Below are positions 25,987 through 34,607 of a stretch of 64,000 bases of DNA, piece after piece; the first letter of the stretch is position 1, and each line of letters starts with the position of its first letter. The DNA is from Pseudomonadales bacterium (GTDB taxonomy: Bacteria > Pseudomonadota > Gammaproteobacteria > Pseudomonadales > Halieaceae). The notes under the pieces are model-generated. The model saw nothing but the letters and a program-made list of their open reading frames with translations. It was not told the origin of the DNA and searched no databases. The stretch covers positions 62,001-126,000 of the forward strand of contig JACKNO010000006.1 in NCBI GenBank assembly GCA_024234815.1, given 5' to 3'. A program made the translations under genes and the position numbers.

Positions 25987-26922
25987 ATGCCTCTGGACAA
26001 CGACTACCTCCGATACCCCCGCCGTAAATACGGCATGGACCACGATCGCTATGACTGGAGCCTGCTGACCGACAGGCGCCCCGTACAATGGCCGGGCGAC
26101 GCCCGCCTGGCCGTCTGGATAAACGTGGGACTGCAATTTTTTCCTCTGAACCAGCGCGGCAAGCCCTTTGCAGTCCCCGGCGGCATGACCATGCCCTATC
26201 CGGACCTACGCCACTTCTCCCTGCGCGATTACGGCAACCGCGTGGGCATTTATCGTTTCCTGGACGCCTTCGATCGCTACGGCATCAAGCCCGGCTTTGC
26301 CTTCAGTGCTCAACTGGCGGAGCGGGCACCCTACCTGCTGCGGCGCATCGTGGAGCGTGGCGACGAGATTCTGTGCCATGGCTGGAATATGGACAGCCTG
26401 CACTACGGCGGTATGGACCAGCAGGAAGAAGCCGAACTGGTGGAGCGTTCATTGAAGCGCCTGCGGGAGCTCAGCGGTCAGCCGGTGACAGGCTGGATCA
26501 GCCCGGCCCGCAACGAGAGTGAACACACCCCCGAGTTGCTGGCCGCCAACGGCGTGCGCTACTTTTGCGACTGGGTAAACGACGATATGCCCTACCCTTT
26601 TCACACTGCCAACGGTGAGCTGACGGCCATGCCGCTGCCCACGGAGCTGGAGGATGCGTTCATCGTGATGAATAACCTTCACTCGGAGCAGTCATGGCTG
26701 GAGCAGGTGTGCGACGCCTGCGACTATTTGCTGGCGGAGGCGAACGAGCAGGGCGGGCGCATTCTGGCCTTGAACATTCACCCGTGGATGTTGGGACAGC
26801 CGCACCGTATCGGCAAACTTGAGCAGGCCCTGGAGTACATCAGCTCACAAGACGGCGTGTGGATGGCCTACCCGTCGGAGATTCTCGACGCCTGGCGGAG
26901 TGCTGCAGCAGATTCGGCTTGA
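25987..26922 (+). CDS. polysaccharide-deacetylase-fold hydrolase, second cyclic imide hydrolase-like copy
   Basis: 311 residues, a paralogue of the preceding gene with the same framework: WPGDARLAVWINVGLQFF, LRDYGNRVGIYRFLDAFDRYG, ILCHGWNMDSLHYGG and NIHPWMLGQPHRI. No signal peptide. It starts two bases after the stop of its neighbour. The two copies differ strongly in the middle, so they may act on differently substituted rings (for example the ethyl-methyl and the propionate-bearing maleimides) or form a hetero-oligomer. Both ideas are inference. Confidence 0.78.
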   Translation: MPLDNDYLRYPRRKYGMDHDRYDWSLLTDRRPVQWPGDARLAVWINVGLQFFPLNQRGKPFAVPGGMTMPYPDLRHFSLRDYGNRVGIYRFLDAFDRYGIKPGFAFSAQLAERAPYLLRRIVERGDEILCHGWNMDSLHYGGMDQQEEAELVERSLKRLRELSGQPVTGWISPARNESEHTPELLAANGVRYFCDWVNDDMPYPFHTANGELTAMPLPTELEDAFIVMNNLHSEQSWLEQVCDACDYLLAEANEQGGRILALNIHPWMLGQPHRIGKLEQALEYISSQDGVWMAYPSEILDAWRSAAADSA

Positions 26923-26952
26923 CTGTTAATCGTGCTCTTGGAGGACGCCGCC

Positions 26953-27012
26953 CCTCCCGGCAGGCCCACCGGCGGTTGATACCCCACGCCCTTCGGCGGG
27001 CCTACCGGGAGG
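26953..27012. repeat. imperfect inverted repeat
   Basis: Two 19-bp arms (26953-26971 and 26994-27012) are inverted copies with two mismatches, separated by 22 bp. It is the first of two large hairpins in the 333-bp gap between the second imide-hydrolase-like gene and the GntR gene; no protein-coding gene is visible there. It may end transcription of the imide operon. Confidence 0.7.
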
Positions 27013-27079
27013 GACAGCTCGTTTGGTCACACTCCGTTCGACCATCAAAGCCACACTTCCAGTTCCTGGCTCGGTGCAA

Positions 27080-27153
27080 GCGACGCCCGGCGGTGTATAC
27101 CCTCCGAGGGCGTGGGGTTCCAACCAAGGCGGGTATACGGCGCCGGGCGTCGC
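27080..27153. repeat. imperfect inverted repeat
   Basis: Two 23-bp arms (27080-27102 and 27131-27153) are inverted copies with two mismatches. They begin GCGACGCCCGG and include GTATACCC. The spacer contains AGGGCGTGGGG, which is complementary to a CCCCACGCCCT string near 26982, so the two hairpins are also linked to each other. A small non-autonomous repeat element is likely. Confidence 0.7.
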
Positions 27154-27213
27154 GATTCCACACGCGGCCACCCCCACAAGACAGGTCAAAATCCTGCACC
27201 CCCAAAACGACTT

Positions 27214-27235
27214 TGATATATCATTAGTACTAATG
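27214..27235. promoter_or_regulatory. TGATATATCA plus CATTAGTACTAATG palindromes before the GntR gene
   Basis: Two perfect palindromes overlap: TGATATATCA (27214-27223) and CATTAGTACTAATG (27222-27235). They lie 21-42 bp before the GntR-type gene. This is the layout expected of an autoregulatory operator. The first palindrome recurs at 13556 and 33329. Confidence 0.6.
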
Positions 27236-27255
27236 CTCCAACAGGAAGAATAACA

Positions 27256-28038
27256 ATGAACCCAATTGCCGACATTTTCAGCGAATCCCAACTGAAAGGG
27301 CTGCAGCAGGATACTCCGACCCCCCTGTACTTCCGGCTCTACAGCCTGCTGAAAAACGCCATCCTCGACGGCACAGTGGCCAACGGGTCGCAAATGCCCA
27401 CCGAACAGCAACTGGCTTCAACCTTTGGCGTATCCCGGATTACCGCCAAACGCGCCATGGACGAATTGGCCGCCGAAGACCTGGTGCAGCGGCGTCGCGG
27501 AAAAGGAACCCATGTCACCTACGAATACAAGCCGGGGCCCGTAAAAGCGCCGCTGGTGGGCATGCTGCAGGAAATCGAAAGCATGGCCCGGCACTCAGAC
27601 GTCAAAGTGCTGGAGTGCAAGAAATTACAACCGCCGGGTCACGTTAAAGAAGCCCTGGGCCTGGGGGAGAAGGACAAGGCGCTCTACCTGCTGCGTGTAC
27701 GCTCCCGCGATGGCCAACCCTTCGGCTACTACTCCAGTTGGACGATTGGGCTCACCCAAGCGGTGAAGAAGCGGGAATTTGCAGTTACGCCGCGCCTGGC
27801 CATTTTTCGCAAACAGGGGCTGAAGATCACCCACGTCACCCAGACTATCAGCGCGGTGGCGGCCACGCCCGAGTTGGCCGCGCGTTTGCAGACCGAGCCC
27901 GGCGCTCCGCTGATCAGCCTGCTGCGCCAGTCATTTGAGACCCACGATGGCGAGGAAAATCTGGTGGATTACCTGCAGGTGTATTACCACCCGGATCGCT
28001 TCCAGTACCAGATGGATCTGCAGATGGATAAAGAGTGA
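27256..28038 (+). CDS. GntR-family regulator, HutC type
   Basis: 260 residues. The N-terminal winged helix (about 22-90) shows LYFRLYSLLKNAILDG, TEQQLASTFGVSRITAKRAM and RRRGKGTHV, the standard GntR pattern. The C-terminal half has the length and the ALYLLRVRSRDGQPFGYY start of a UTRA effector domain, which binds small metabolites. AGGAAG precedes the ATG. It stands between the imide-hydrolase genes and the lyase gene, which lies 16 bp downstream. Repression released by a diacid or imide intermediate would fit the family. Confidence 0.9.
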   Translation: MNPIADIFSESQLKGLQQDTPTPLYFRLYSLLKNAILDGTVANGSQMPTEQQLASTFGVSRITAKRAMDELAAEDLVQRRRGKGTHVTYEYKPGPVKAPLVGMLQEIESMARHSDVKVLECKKLQPPGHVKEALGLGEKDKALYLLRVRSRDGQPFGYYSSWTIGLTQAVKKREFAVTPRLAIFRKQGLKITHVTQTISAVAATPELAARLQTEPGAPLISLLRQSFETHDGEENLVDYLQVYYHPDRFQYQMDLQMDKE

Positions 28039-28054
28039 AAAACCTGGCTGCGCG

Positions 28055-28948
28055 GTGAACAGTGACGTGAGTATTTCGCACAGCGCCCGGTTGCGACAGC
28101 GCCTGCAGCAGTCGACACCGGTAAAGGCGCCCGGCGTCTATGACGGCCTGTCCGCGCTGCTGGTTGAGCAGGCCGGCTTCGAGTGCGCGTTTTTATCGGG
28201 CGCCTGTCTTGCCTTTGCGCGATTTGGCCGGCCTGACATGGGCCTGGTATCCGCCAGCGAGGTAGCCGAGACAGTGGCGATATTGCGCGACCGGGTGAGC
28301 TTGCCACTGATTGTCGATATGGATACCGGTTTCGGCAACGCCCTGAATGTGCAGCGCACGGTACGCGACTTTGAGCGCGCCGGGGCCAGCGCCCTGCAAC
28401 TGGAGGATCAGTTGGCTCCCAAACGTTGCGGCCACATGGCGGGAAAATCTGTAATCCAAACACGGGAGATGGTGGGCAAGATTCACGCCGCGCTGGACGC
28501 CCGCCACGACCCCGACACTATCATTATCGCCCGCACCGACGCCCTCGGCGTAAACGGTTTTGACGATGCCGTGGAGCGCGCCGAGCGCTACCTGGAGGCA
28601 GGGGCAGATGCGCTGTTCATAGAGGCACCGAAAACCGTGGAGCAGATGCGCGAGATTGGCGAACGCTTCGGTACGCAGGCACCGCTGGTGCACAACCTGG
28701 TGGAGGGCGGCAACAGCCCGCTCGACGATATCGACGAGCTGCAACAACTGGGCTACCGCATTGCCCTGTATCCCGCCGCCCTGCTCCACCGCTTTACGCC
28801 GCTGGCCACGCAGCTGCTGGCGGAGATTCTGCGCAGTGGCTCCACCGCCGCGTTGCGGCCGGATATGTACGACCTGGGGGACATGAATCGGCTGCTGGGT
28901 GCCGAGGAGTTATTGAAGGCCGGAAAAGCCTACGACTGCGGAGACTGA
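28055..28948 (+). CDS. isocitrate lyase/PEP mutase family lyase, dimethylmalate or methylisocitrate lyase-like
   Basis: 297 residues with the PEP mutase/isocitrate lyase barrel. Seen are YDGLSALLVEQAGF, the metal-site stretch VDMDTGFGN (87-95), LEDQ (116-119) and the lyase signature KRCGH (123-127), which separates C-C lyases from phosphonomutases. Family members cut substituted malates to a 2-oxo acid plus a carboxylate, for example 2,3-dimethylmalate to pyruvate and propionate. A GTG start is chosen; another GTG four codons later is possible. Together with LeuCD-type hydratase genes at 34608-36670 it completes a dialkylmaleate route by inference. PrpB or oxaloacetate decarboxylase are alternatives. 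Confidence 0.82.
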   Translation: MNSDVSISHSARLRQRLQQSTPVKAPGVYDGLSALLVEQAGFECAFLSGACLAFARFGRPDMGLVSASEVAETVAILRDRVSLPLIVDMDTGFGNALNVQRTVRDFERAGASALQLEDQLAPKRCGHMAGKSVIQTREMVGKIHAALDARHDPDTIIIARTDALGVNGFDDAVERAERYLEAGADALFIEAPKTVEQMREIGERFGTQAPLVHNLVEGGNSPLDDIDELQQLGYRIALYPAALLHRFTPLATQLLAEILRSGSTAALRPDMYDLGDMNRLLGAEELLKAGKAYDCGD

Positions 28949-28949
28949 A

Positions 28950-29897
28950 TTGATTCGCCGTATACTGAAATTCATCGGCCTTGCACTGGCCGGCCTTGTC
29001 TGCCTGCTGGTATTGGCCACCGCCTGGCTGTGGTGGAGCAATCGCGATCTACCGCCCGAACTGCTCGAACAACGCTACGGCGGCGATGACCTGCGCCACG
29101 TAAATGTGCTGGGTGTAAACCTGGCTTACAAGGTCGAGGGCGAGGGCCCCCCGCTGGTCTTGCTGCACTCCCACTTCTACACCATGCGCATGTGGCAGCC
29201 ATGGGTGGATGAGCTGGCCGCGGATTTCACTGTCATTCGCTACGACCTGACCAGTCACGGCCTCACCGGCCCGGACCCCAGCGGCGACTACACCAGGGCT
29301 CGCGGTTCGGCACTGCTGAACGGCCTGCTGGATCACCTGGGCATAGAGCGCACCGCCATTGCCGGTTCCTCCACCGGTGGCGGGCTGGCCTGGTATTACG
29401 CGGCGCATTTCCCACAGCGGGTGGACAAGCTTATCCTCATCAACGCGCCCGGCATGCCGGGGGGCGGCAACAAGTATATGGAGCGGGGGCTGCCGGCCTG
29501 GGGCGGCTACGTGTTTTACCTGTTGCCCGAGTCGATATTCAAGGCGTTCCTGCAGGCGCCGGTGGTGGACAAATCGCTGATCACCGATGAACAGGTGCAC
29601 GAGTTTCACCAGATGTACCGCCGCCGGGGCAATCGCATGGCCGAGTTCGAACGCATGCGCGCCTGGGAACGGGACGATCCCGCCGCGGACCTGGCTCGCA
29701 TCACCGCGCCAACCCTGATCATGTGGGGTGAGCAGAACCCGCAGCTGCCGGTGACCGACGCGGCGGGTTTCGCCGCCGCCCTGGTCAACGCAAAGCGGGT
29801 AGAACAACGCATCTATCCCAATGTGGGCCATGTAATACCACTGGAGATACCCATTGAGTCGGCGCGCGATGCCCGCAGATTTTTGCAAGGAGATTAA
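28950..29897 (+). CDS. membrane-anchored alpha/beta hydrolase
   Basis: 315 residues. A hydrophobic N-terminal helix (about 5-29) is followed by an alpha/beta-hydrolase domain: oxyanion strand LVLLHSHFYT, nucleophile GSSTGGG, Asp in MWGEQNPQ region and His in NVGHVIPLE. The TTG start lies one base after the lyase stop with CGGAG upstream, so the two are co-translated. Anchoring at the inner membrane, active domain probably periplasmic, suits an amphiphilic ester. Pheophytinase-like release of phytol is one option; the sequence does not settle it. Confidence 0.78.
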   Translation: MIRRILKFIGLALAGLVCLLVLATAWLWWSNRDLPPELLEQRYGGDDLRHVNVLGVNLAYKVEGEGPPLVLLHSHFYTMRMWQPWVDELAADFTVIRYDLTSHGLTGPDPSGDYTRARGSALLNGLLDHLGIERTAIAGSSTGGGLAWYYAAHFPQRVDKLILINAPGMPGGGNKYMERGLPAWGGYVFYLLPESIFKAFLQAPVVDKSLITDEQVHEFHQMYRRRGNRMAEFERMRAWERDDPAADLARITAPTLIMWGEQNPQLPVTDAAGFAAALVNAKRVEQRIYPNVGHVIPLEIPIESARDARRFLQGD

Positions 29898-29901
29898 AGC
29901 G

Positions 29902-30942
29902 ATGACCGGCGCCAGTTTTCTGCGACCAATGTCCCGCTGCATGTCACTGTGCCTGTTGCTCTGCCTGGGCGCCTGCGGCGAAGACCCCGAGCTGCCGCCA
30001 GCACAGGCCCTGACGACTGACCCACAGCTGCTGCAACAACTGTACGGCGCGCAAACAGGTCCCCTGGGCGTGGTGAGCGCCCGCGGCTTACAACTCGATG
30101 AGCGCGACGGTGAGCGCGCGCTGGAATTCAACCTCTACTACCCCGACACCGGCACAGGCTACCCACTACTGCTGTTTTCCCACGGCAACTGGTCAAACAA
30201 GGACAGCTACGACGCGGTAATAGAACACTGGGTTAGCCACGGCTACGCTGTTATCGCTCCCGATCACCTGGATTGTTGCGGCGCCGTCAGCGGCATACTC
30301 AACAGCCTGCGCTATGGCCAGCTGGGGCTTATCGAAGGCCGTGTGCACGACATGCAGCGCCTGCTCGCGCGACTGCCCGAAATAGAAAAATTGCAGCCGG
30401 CCTTCGCAGGCAAATCCGACCCGGCCAGACTGGGGCTCGCCGGGCACTCCTTCGGCGCGTTTACAGCCCAGCAATTTGGCGGTGCGGCGGCACTGGACCC
30501 CGATACGGAGAAATACCAGACCTATCTCGATGAGCGCGTTGGCGCCATCGTCGCCCTGTCCCCACCAGGCCCCATGTTCGACACCATCACCGCAGAAAGC
30601 TGGCTGCAGTTGTCCACACCCACCCTGGTTACCACCGGCACCTGGGACATCCAGCCCACTTTCTGGCCCGACTGGCAAATGCACCTGATGTCTTTCGAAA
30701 CCGCCGTGGCCGGTGACAAATACGCACTGGTCACCCAGGGCGCGGATCACTACATGGGCAACCTGATCTGCCGGCTGGAGCGTGAGGAAACACCGCAGGA
30801 CGACGCCCTGCTCATGGTACGTATTGTCAGCACCGCATTCCTCGATGCGTACCTGAAGAACGACGCCACCGCCAGGGCCTTTATCGACAGTGATCAGCTG
30901 ACCGAGCTGACCGAAGGTTTCACGGTGCTTTCACGGCGCTGA
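29902..30942 (+). CDS. lipoprotein alpha/beta hydrolase, chlorophyllase/PAF-acetylhydrolase-like
   Basis: 346 residues with a lipoprotein signal: hydrophobic helix then lipobox LGAC with Cys25. The mature domain matches the chlorophyllase/PAF-acetylhydrolase clan: YPLLLFSHGN, then a helix and SHGYAVIAPDHLD, nucleophile AGHSFGA, Asp in GTWDIQP and His in GADHYMG. AAGGAG precedes the ATG, which follows the previous gene by four bases. It should sit in the periplasm, tethered to a membrane, where it could cleave an ester of imported pigment. The substrate is inferred. Confidence 0.8.
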   Translation: MTGASFLRPMSRCMSLCLLLCLGACGEDPELPPAQALTTDPQLLQQLYGAQTGPLGVVSARGLQLDERDGERALEFNLYYPDTGTGYPLLLFSHGNWSNKDSYDAVIEHWVSHGYAVIAPDHLDCCGAVSGILNSLRYGQLGLIEGRVHDMQRLLARLPEIEKLQPAFAGKSDPARLGLAGHSFGAFTAQQFGGAAALDPDTEKYQTYLDERVGAIVALSPPGPMFDTITAESWLQLSTPTLVTTGTWDIQPTFWPDWQMHLMSFETAVAGDKYALVTQGADHYMGNLICRLEREETPQDDALLMVRIVSTAFLDAYLKNDATARAFIDSDQLTELTEGFTVLSRR

Positions 30943-30994
30943 GCCGCCACAGCACGGAGTGCGTATACGTCCGGGGGGTGCAACGGGACAGGGA

Positions 30995-31969
30995 ATGACA
31001 TTCGCGCATACGACAGCAATTCTTGTTTGCCTGCTTATCATGGCACTGATCGTGGCGCTGGGCCCGTACAGCTCGCCGGACATGTTCGTTCCCGACAAGG
31101 GCGTACTCTGGTACTACTGGCAGCTGGCCGAGCCGAATTTCTGGACCCGGTTCTCGGCCTGGGGCCTGTACGGTCTGCACCAGCTGGGCCTGTGGGGGCT
31201 GATCGCCTGGGCGCAGATCAAGCGTCCGGGCTACACATCCGGTGCGCACCTCGTCAACGTCATCGCGATAGGTTTCAACCTGCTGTTCGTAGGCCTGCAC
31301 ATCCTGCAGACCAAATACCTCTATGACGGCCTGGCCCAGGACACCTCGATACTGTCCTCCCAGTTCTCGGTCATCTTTATGCTGGTGTTCGTGCTGATGA
31401 TGGAGAACGGCCGTCGCGGCCTGTTTTTTGGCCACAACATCGACTTTATCGAGCGACCGGCGGGTTTCATCCGTCGTTATCACGGCTATTATTTTTCCTG
31501 GGCCATTGTCTACACCTTCTGGTTTCACCCCATCGAGGACAGGCTGGGGCATCTGCTGGGCACTTTCTACATACTGCTGTTGCTGCTACAGGGCAGTATG
31601 TTCTTCACCCGCTTCCACCGGGACCGGGTCTGGACACTGTTACTGGAGATTTTCGTGCTGTTCCATGGCGCGCTGGTGGCCTACATGAACATGCGGGGCG
31701 ATGCCTGGATCATGTTCGTGTTCGGTTTCTTTACGCTATTCGTCATCACCCAGATGCACGGCATCGGCCTGGGTAAAAAAGCGCGCTGGGGGATTGTCGC
31801 CACGTACCTGCTGTGCGTGCTCGTCACCTACAATGACCGCTGGTTAGAGAGCGTGGAAGTACTGCGTATACCCATGGCGGAATTTGCCCTGGTCTACCTG
31901 TTTGCCGCGCTGGCCTGGACACCGGTCTTGCTGCGGTATGCGCGGCGACCTCCAGGCAAGCGTGAGTGA
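30995..31969 (+). CDS. integral membrane protein of unknown function
   Basis: 324 residues with about eight to nine hydrophobic helices. Histidines near helix ends (ARTTAIL region excluded; FGHNIDF, FWFHPIEDRLGH, QMHGIGLG) could bind heme or metal. The internal ATG is preferred because the preceding twelve codons from a GTG look non-coding in character. It is the last gene of the imide-block operon and follows the lipoprotein hydrolase by 52 bp. I do not recognise the family. Confidence 0.65.
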   Translation: MTFAHTTAILVCLLIMALIVALGPYSSPDMFVPDKGVLWYYWQLAEPNFWTRFSAWGLYGLHQLGLWGLIAWAQIKRPGYTSGAHLVNVIAIGFNLLFVGLHILQTKYLYDGLAQDTSILSSQFSVIFMLVFVLMMENGRRGLFFGHNIDFIERPAGFIRRYHGYYFSWAIVYTFWFHPIEDRLGHLLGTFYILLLLLQGSMFFTRFHRDRVWTLLLEIFVLFHGALVAYMNMRGDAWIMFVFGFFTLFVITQMHGIGLGKKARWGIVATYLLCVLVTYNDRWLESVEVLRIPMAEFALVYLFAALAWTPVLLRYARRPPGKRE

Positions 31970-32215
31970 ATGAGAGGCATTCGCGCCGAGAATTGTAAAA
32001 ATTCCTGACACTGGAAAATTACCACGGGCTAAGTCCATACTGGCCGTATGGTGAAATCATCTAGCGCCGGGTTACAGACAGCGCGCCCGGGGAAAAAATA
32101 ACAAGAGGGAGATGGCGAAACATGGATAGCTGTGCCGACCATCAAAGCATTCGGCCATGGTCACACCTTCCTGCCGATGTTCTTCCAAAGCCTGATTCTA
32201 TTGCAAAGAGATACG

Positions 32216-32581
32216 ATGCCTTACTTGATTAGCTTTGATGAGTCGCTAGAAATTGTACACGTCATCTACGCGGGCATTATCAGCCTGCAAGAAAGATTCC
32301 AGGCGGTCGAGGAGGTATGCGGGTCGTACTCTGAATTAGTGCCGCTGAAAATTATCGTAAACGTCCGCGAATTGAAAATGCAGCTGACATTTGAAGAACA
32401 GCAAACATTTGGTGAATACCTTGCCAATCACCCCGGCTTGGCGAATGCCAGGGTCGCTGTACTCCATAACCGGGACAGTAATCCGAATCTCGTCGTCGAC
32501 TCGACTGCCTTTCAATTCGGCTACACACTGGCCCAGTTCAGCCATTTAAAAGATGCCGAAGATTGGTTGCTGGGGAAATAA
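32216..32581 (+). CDS. small STAS/SpoIIAA-like protein
   Basis: 121 residues with alternating strand and helix units: YLISFDESLEIVHVIYAG, a helix, LKIIVNVRELKM, a helix, RVAVLHNRD and a last helix. This fits a SpoIIAA/STAS-like fold, but no phosphorylation motif is obvious. The ATG is chosen over an upstream GTG because the strand pattern starts there. Base composition is richer in A+T than the neighbours, which may signal separate origin. The 246 bp before it hold only a short GAATT-GTAAA-AATTC repeat near 31990. Confidence 0.55.
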   Translation: MPYLISFDESLEIVHVIYAGIISLQERFQAVEEVCGSYSELVPLKIIVNVRELKMQLTFEEQQTFGEYLANHPGLANARVAVLHNRDSNPNLVVDSTAFQFGYTLAQFSHLKDAEDWLLGK

Positions 32582-32612
32582 GCCGTGAAAGACCAGTTCC
32601 TGCCCGTCCACA

Positions 32613-33095
32613 TCACTTGATTGGCACCCAGATCTGCACGAGTCCCACCCCGGTTTGAGGATCAAAGTCTTCATCGTATCGCTCGAAATCCGGCCCCTCT
32701 GCGTGCTGGTACTGCGACCCGGGCAACCACTGGTTCCAGATGGTATAAACCGTGTTGCGGATAGAGGAGATATGATCGCGGTGAGAAAATACGACATACT
32801 TCTGCGCGGGTAATTGCAGGCGGCTGAAGTTAGCGGGAATATCGGCGAAACCGGAGACTTCCACCCCCGCGATGTACTCAAAACTCCCCGCTGCGTCACT
32901 CCTGCAACAGACTCCATAGGTCACCGAGCCCTGCTGTCCAGGAATCTGGCCAATGCAGGGCCCGAACTTTTGCCATAGCCGGGGAATTCCGTGATTTGTT
33001 TCGAAGGTGAAGCGCTCACCCAGGCCGGCGATAAGGAAACCGCTTCTGTGTTCGATACGCGGGGGATCGAGTTCCACAATCAGGTCATTATTCAC
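32613..33095 (-). CDS. GyrI-like/Rob effector-binding domain protein
   Basis: 160 residues with the stand-alone effector-binding fold found at the end of AraC/Rob and MerR regulators: PRIEHRSGFLIAGLGERFTF, a middle GSVTYGVCC strand and a C-terminal FERYDEDFDPQTGVGLVQIWVPIK. There is no DNA-binding domain. Such proteins bind hydrophobic small molecules, and some hydrolyse them. It is convergent with the STAS-like gene and divergent from the CoA transferase gene. Confidence 0.75.
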   Translation of the reverse strand: MNNDLIVELDPPRIEHRSGFLIAGLGERFTFETNHGIPRLWQKFGPCIGQIPGQQGSVTYGVCCRSDAAGSFEYIAGVEVSGFADIPANFSRLQLPAQKYVVFSHRDHISSIRNTVYTIWNQWLPGSQYQHAEGPDFERYDEDFDPQTGVGLVQIWVPIK

Positions 33096-33327
33096 CAGAA
33101 CTGGCTCCTGTAGCTCAATCGTGTCGAATTCAGGCCGGGGGGAAAACCTGCCTTTGGATCATGCCGTATTTTTTACAACAAACACCGTGAAAAGTCTTGT
33201 TCTGGCGCGGTAACGGTTACTTCGGTTTCCACCGGACCCGCCCGATCGCAATAGCCGTGGCACGGCCACTACACCACCGGGTAATGCGCTCCGCGGCCGC
33301 GCACGGGTGTTTCACTGATATGATATA

Positions 33328-33339
33328 ATGATATATCAT
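33328..33339. promoter_or_regulatory. TGATATATCA palindrome before the CoA transferase gene
   Basis: ATGATATATCAT, a perfect 12-bp palindrome containing the 10-mer seen at 13556 and 27214. It is preceded by further TGATAT repeats (33316-33328), so several half-sites are stacked. It lies 56-67 bp before the CoA transferase ATG within a 299-bp gap that has no other gene. Confidence 0.6.
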
Positions 33340-33394
33340 ATATTCTTTTATATCCGGCACTTGCATTCAGTGCTGACCAGGGACACACGAGCAT

Positions 33395-34582
33395 ATGACA
33401 GAGCAGGTTCGCCCACTGGCAGGTATCAAGGTTGTCGAATTCACACATATGGTAATGGGGCCAACCGTCGGCCTCATCCTGGGTGATCTCGGCGCGGACG
33501 TCATCAAGATCGAACCGATGGAGGGAGACAATACACGCCGCCTCAAGGGCAGCGGCGGCGGCTACTTCGCCATGTATAACCGCAACAAGTCCAGCCTGTG
33601 CATAGACCTGAAGTCGCCCGAGGGCCTCGACACGGCCAGGGAGATTATCGCCCGCAGCGATATCATGATCGAGAACTTCCGCCCCGGTGCCATGGACAAG
33701 CTCGGGCTGGGCTACGCCGCTTTGAGCGAGGCCAATGCGGGGCTGATCTACTGCTCCCTGAAGGGCTTTCTGTCGGGCCCTTATGAGCACCGCACGGCCC
33801 TGGACGAGGTCACCCAGATGATGGGCGGCCTGGCCTACATGACAGGGCCGCCGGGAAAACCCCTGCGCGCCGGCAGTTCGGTAATCGATATCACCGGCGG
33901 GATGTTCGGGGTGATAGGCATACTGGCGGCACTGGAGGAACGGCACCGCACCGGCAAGGGCAAGCAGATTACCAGTTCCCTGTTCGAGACCACCGCCTTC
34001 ATGGTGGGCCAGCACATCGCCCAGCAGGGCGTGATGGGCGAGGAGCCCCCGCCCATGTCGGTACGCCGCAGCGCCTGGTCGGTATACGATATTTTTGACA
34101 GCAAGGATGGCGAACAGGTTTTTGTAGGGGTGGTCAGCGACTCCCTCTGGCGGCGCTTTTGTGAGGAGTTCGCCCTGCAGGATTTTGCCGCCGACCGCAG
34201 CCTCGATACCAACAATGCGCGCGTGCAACAACGCGACATCATTCTTCCCAGGGTGCGGGCACTGTTCGCAAGTCTCGACAAGGAGGAATTGATGGTCAGG
34301 CTGGACCGGGCGGGCGTTCCGTTTGCCCCGATCAATAAGCCCATCGACCTGGTGAGCGACCCGCACCTGCTGGCCGGCGGCGGCCTGCTGGACGTCACGC
34401 TCAACAACGGGCAGACCATCAAACTGCCCGGACTGCCGGTGGAATTCAACGGTGAGAAGGCCACCCTGCGCAAGAACCTGCCCGCTCCCGGCCAGGGCGC
34501 GCGGGAACATCTCCTGGGCCTGGGCCTGGGCGCGCAACTGATTGACGACCTGGTGGCCAAGGGCCTGGCAATCGCGGAATAG
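33395..34582 (+). CDS. class III (CaiB/BaiF) CoA transferase
   Basis: 395 residues of the formyl-CoA transferase/BaiF family. The N-terminal LGDLGADVIKIEP and YNRNKSSLCIDLKSPEG stretches are typical, and the catalytic Asp is probably Asp137 in RTALDEV. These enzymes move CoA between carboxylic acids. It faces the LeuCD-type hydratase genes across 25 bp and carries the TGATATATCA palindrome in its promoter, so it probably activates a diacid or hydroxy acid from the imide route. Mesaconyl-, itaconyl- or citramalyl-CoA transferases are the nearest known jobs, by inference. Confidence 0.88.
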   Translation: MTEQVRPLAGIKVVEFTHMVMGPTVGLILGDLGADVIKIEPMEGDNTRRLKGSGGGYFAMYNRNKSSLCIDLKSPEGLDTAREIIARSDIMIENFRPGAMDKLGLGYAALSEANAGLIYCSLKGFLSGPYEHRTALDEVTQMMGGLAYMTGPPGKPLRAGSSVIDITGGMFGVIGILAALEERHRTGKGKQITSSLFETTAFMVGQHIAQQGVMGEEPPPMSVRRSAWSVYDIFDSKDGEQVFVGVVSDSLWRRFCEEFALQDFAADRSLDTNNARVQQRDIILPRVRALFASLDKEELMVRLDRAGVPFAPINKPIDLVSDPHLLAGGGLLDVTLNNGQTIKLPGLPVEFNGEKATLRKNLPAPGQGAREHLLGLGLGAQLIDDLVAKGLAIAE

Positions 34583-34607
34583 GCGCCCGTACCGCGGCGC
34601 CGGGCTT

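Noticed and set aside
25043..26922. Chitin or peptidoglycan deacetylases
   Set aside because: No signal peptides, allantoinase-type motifs, and tight coupling to a maleamate-amidase-like gene.
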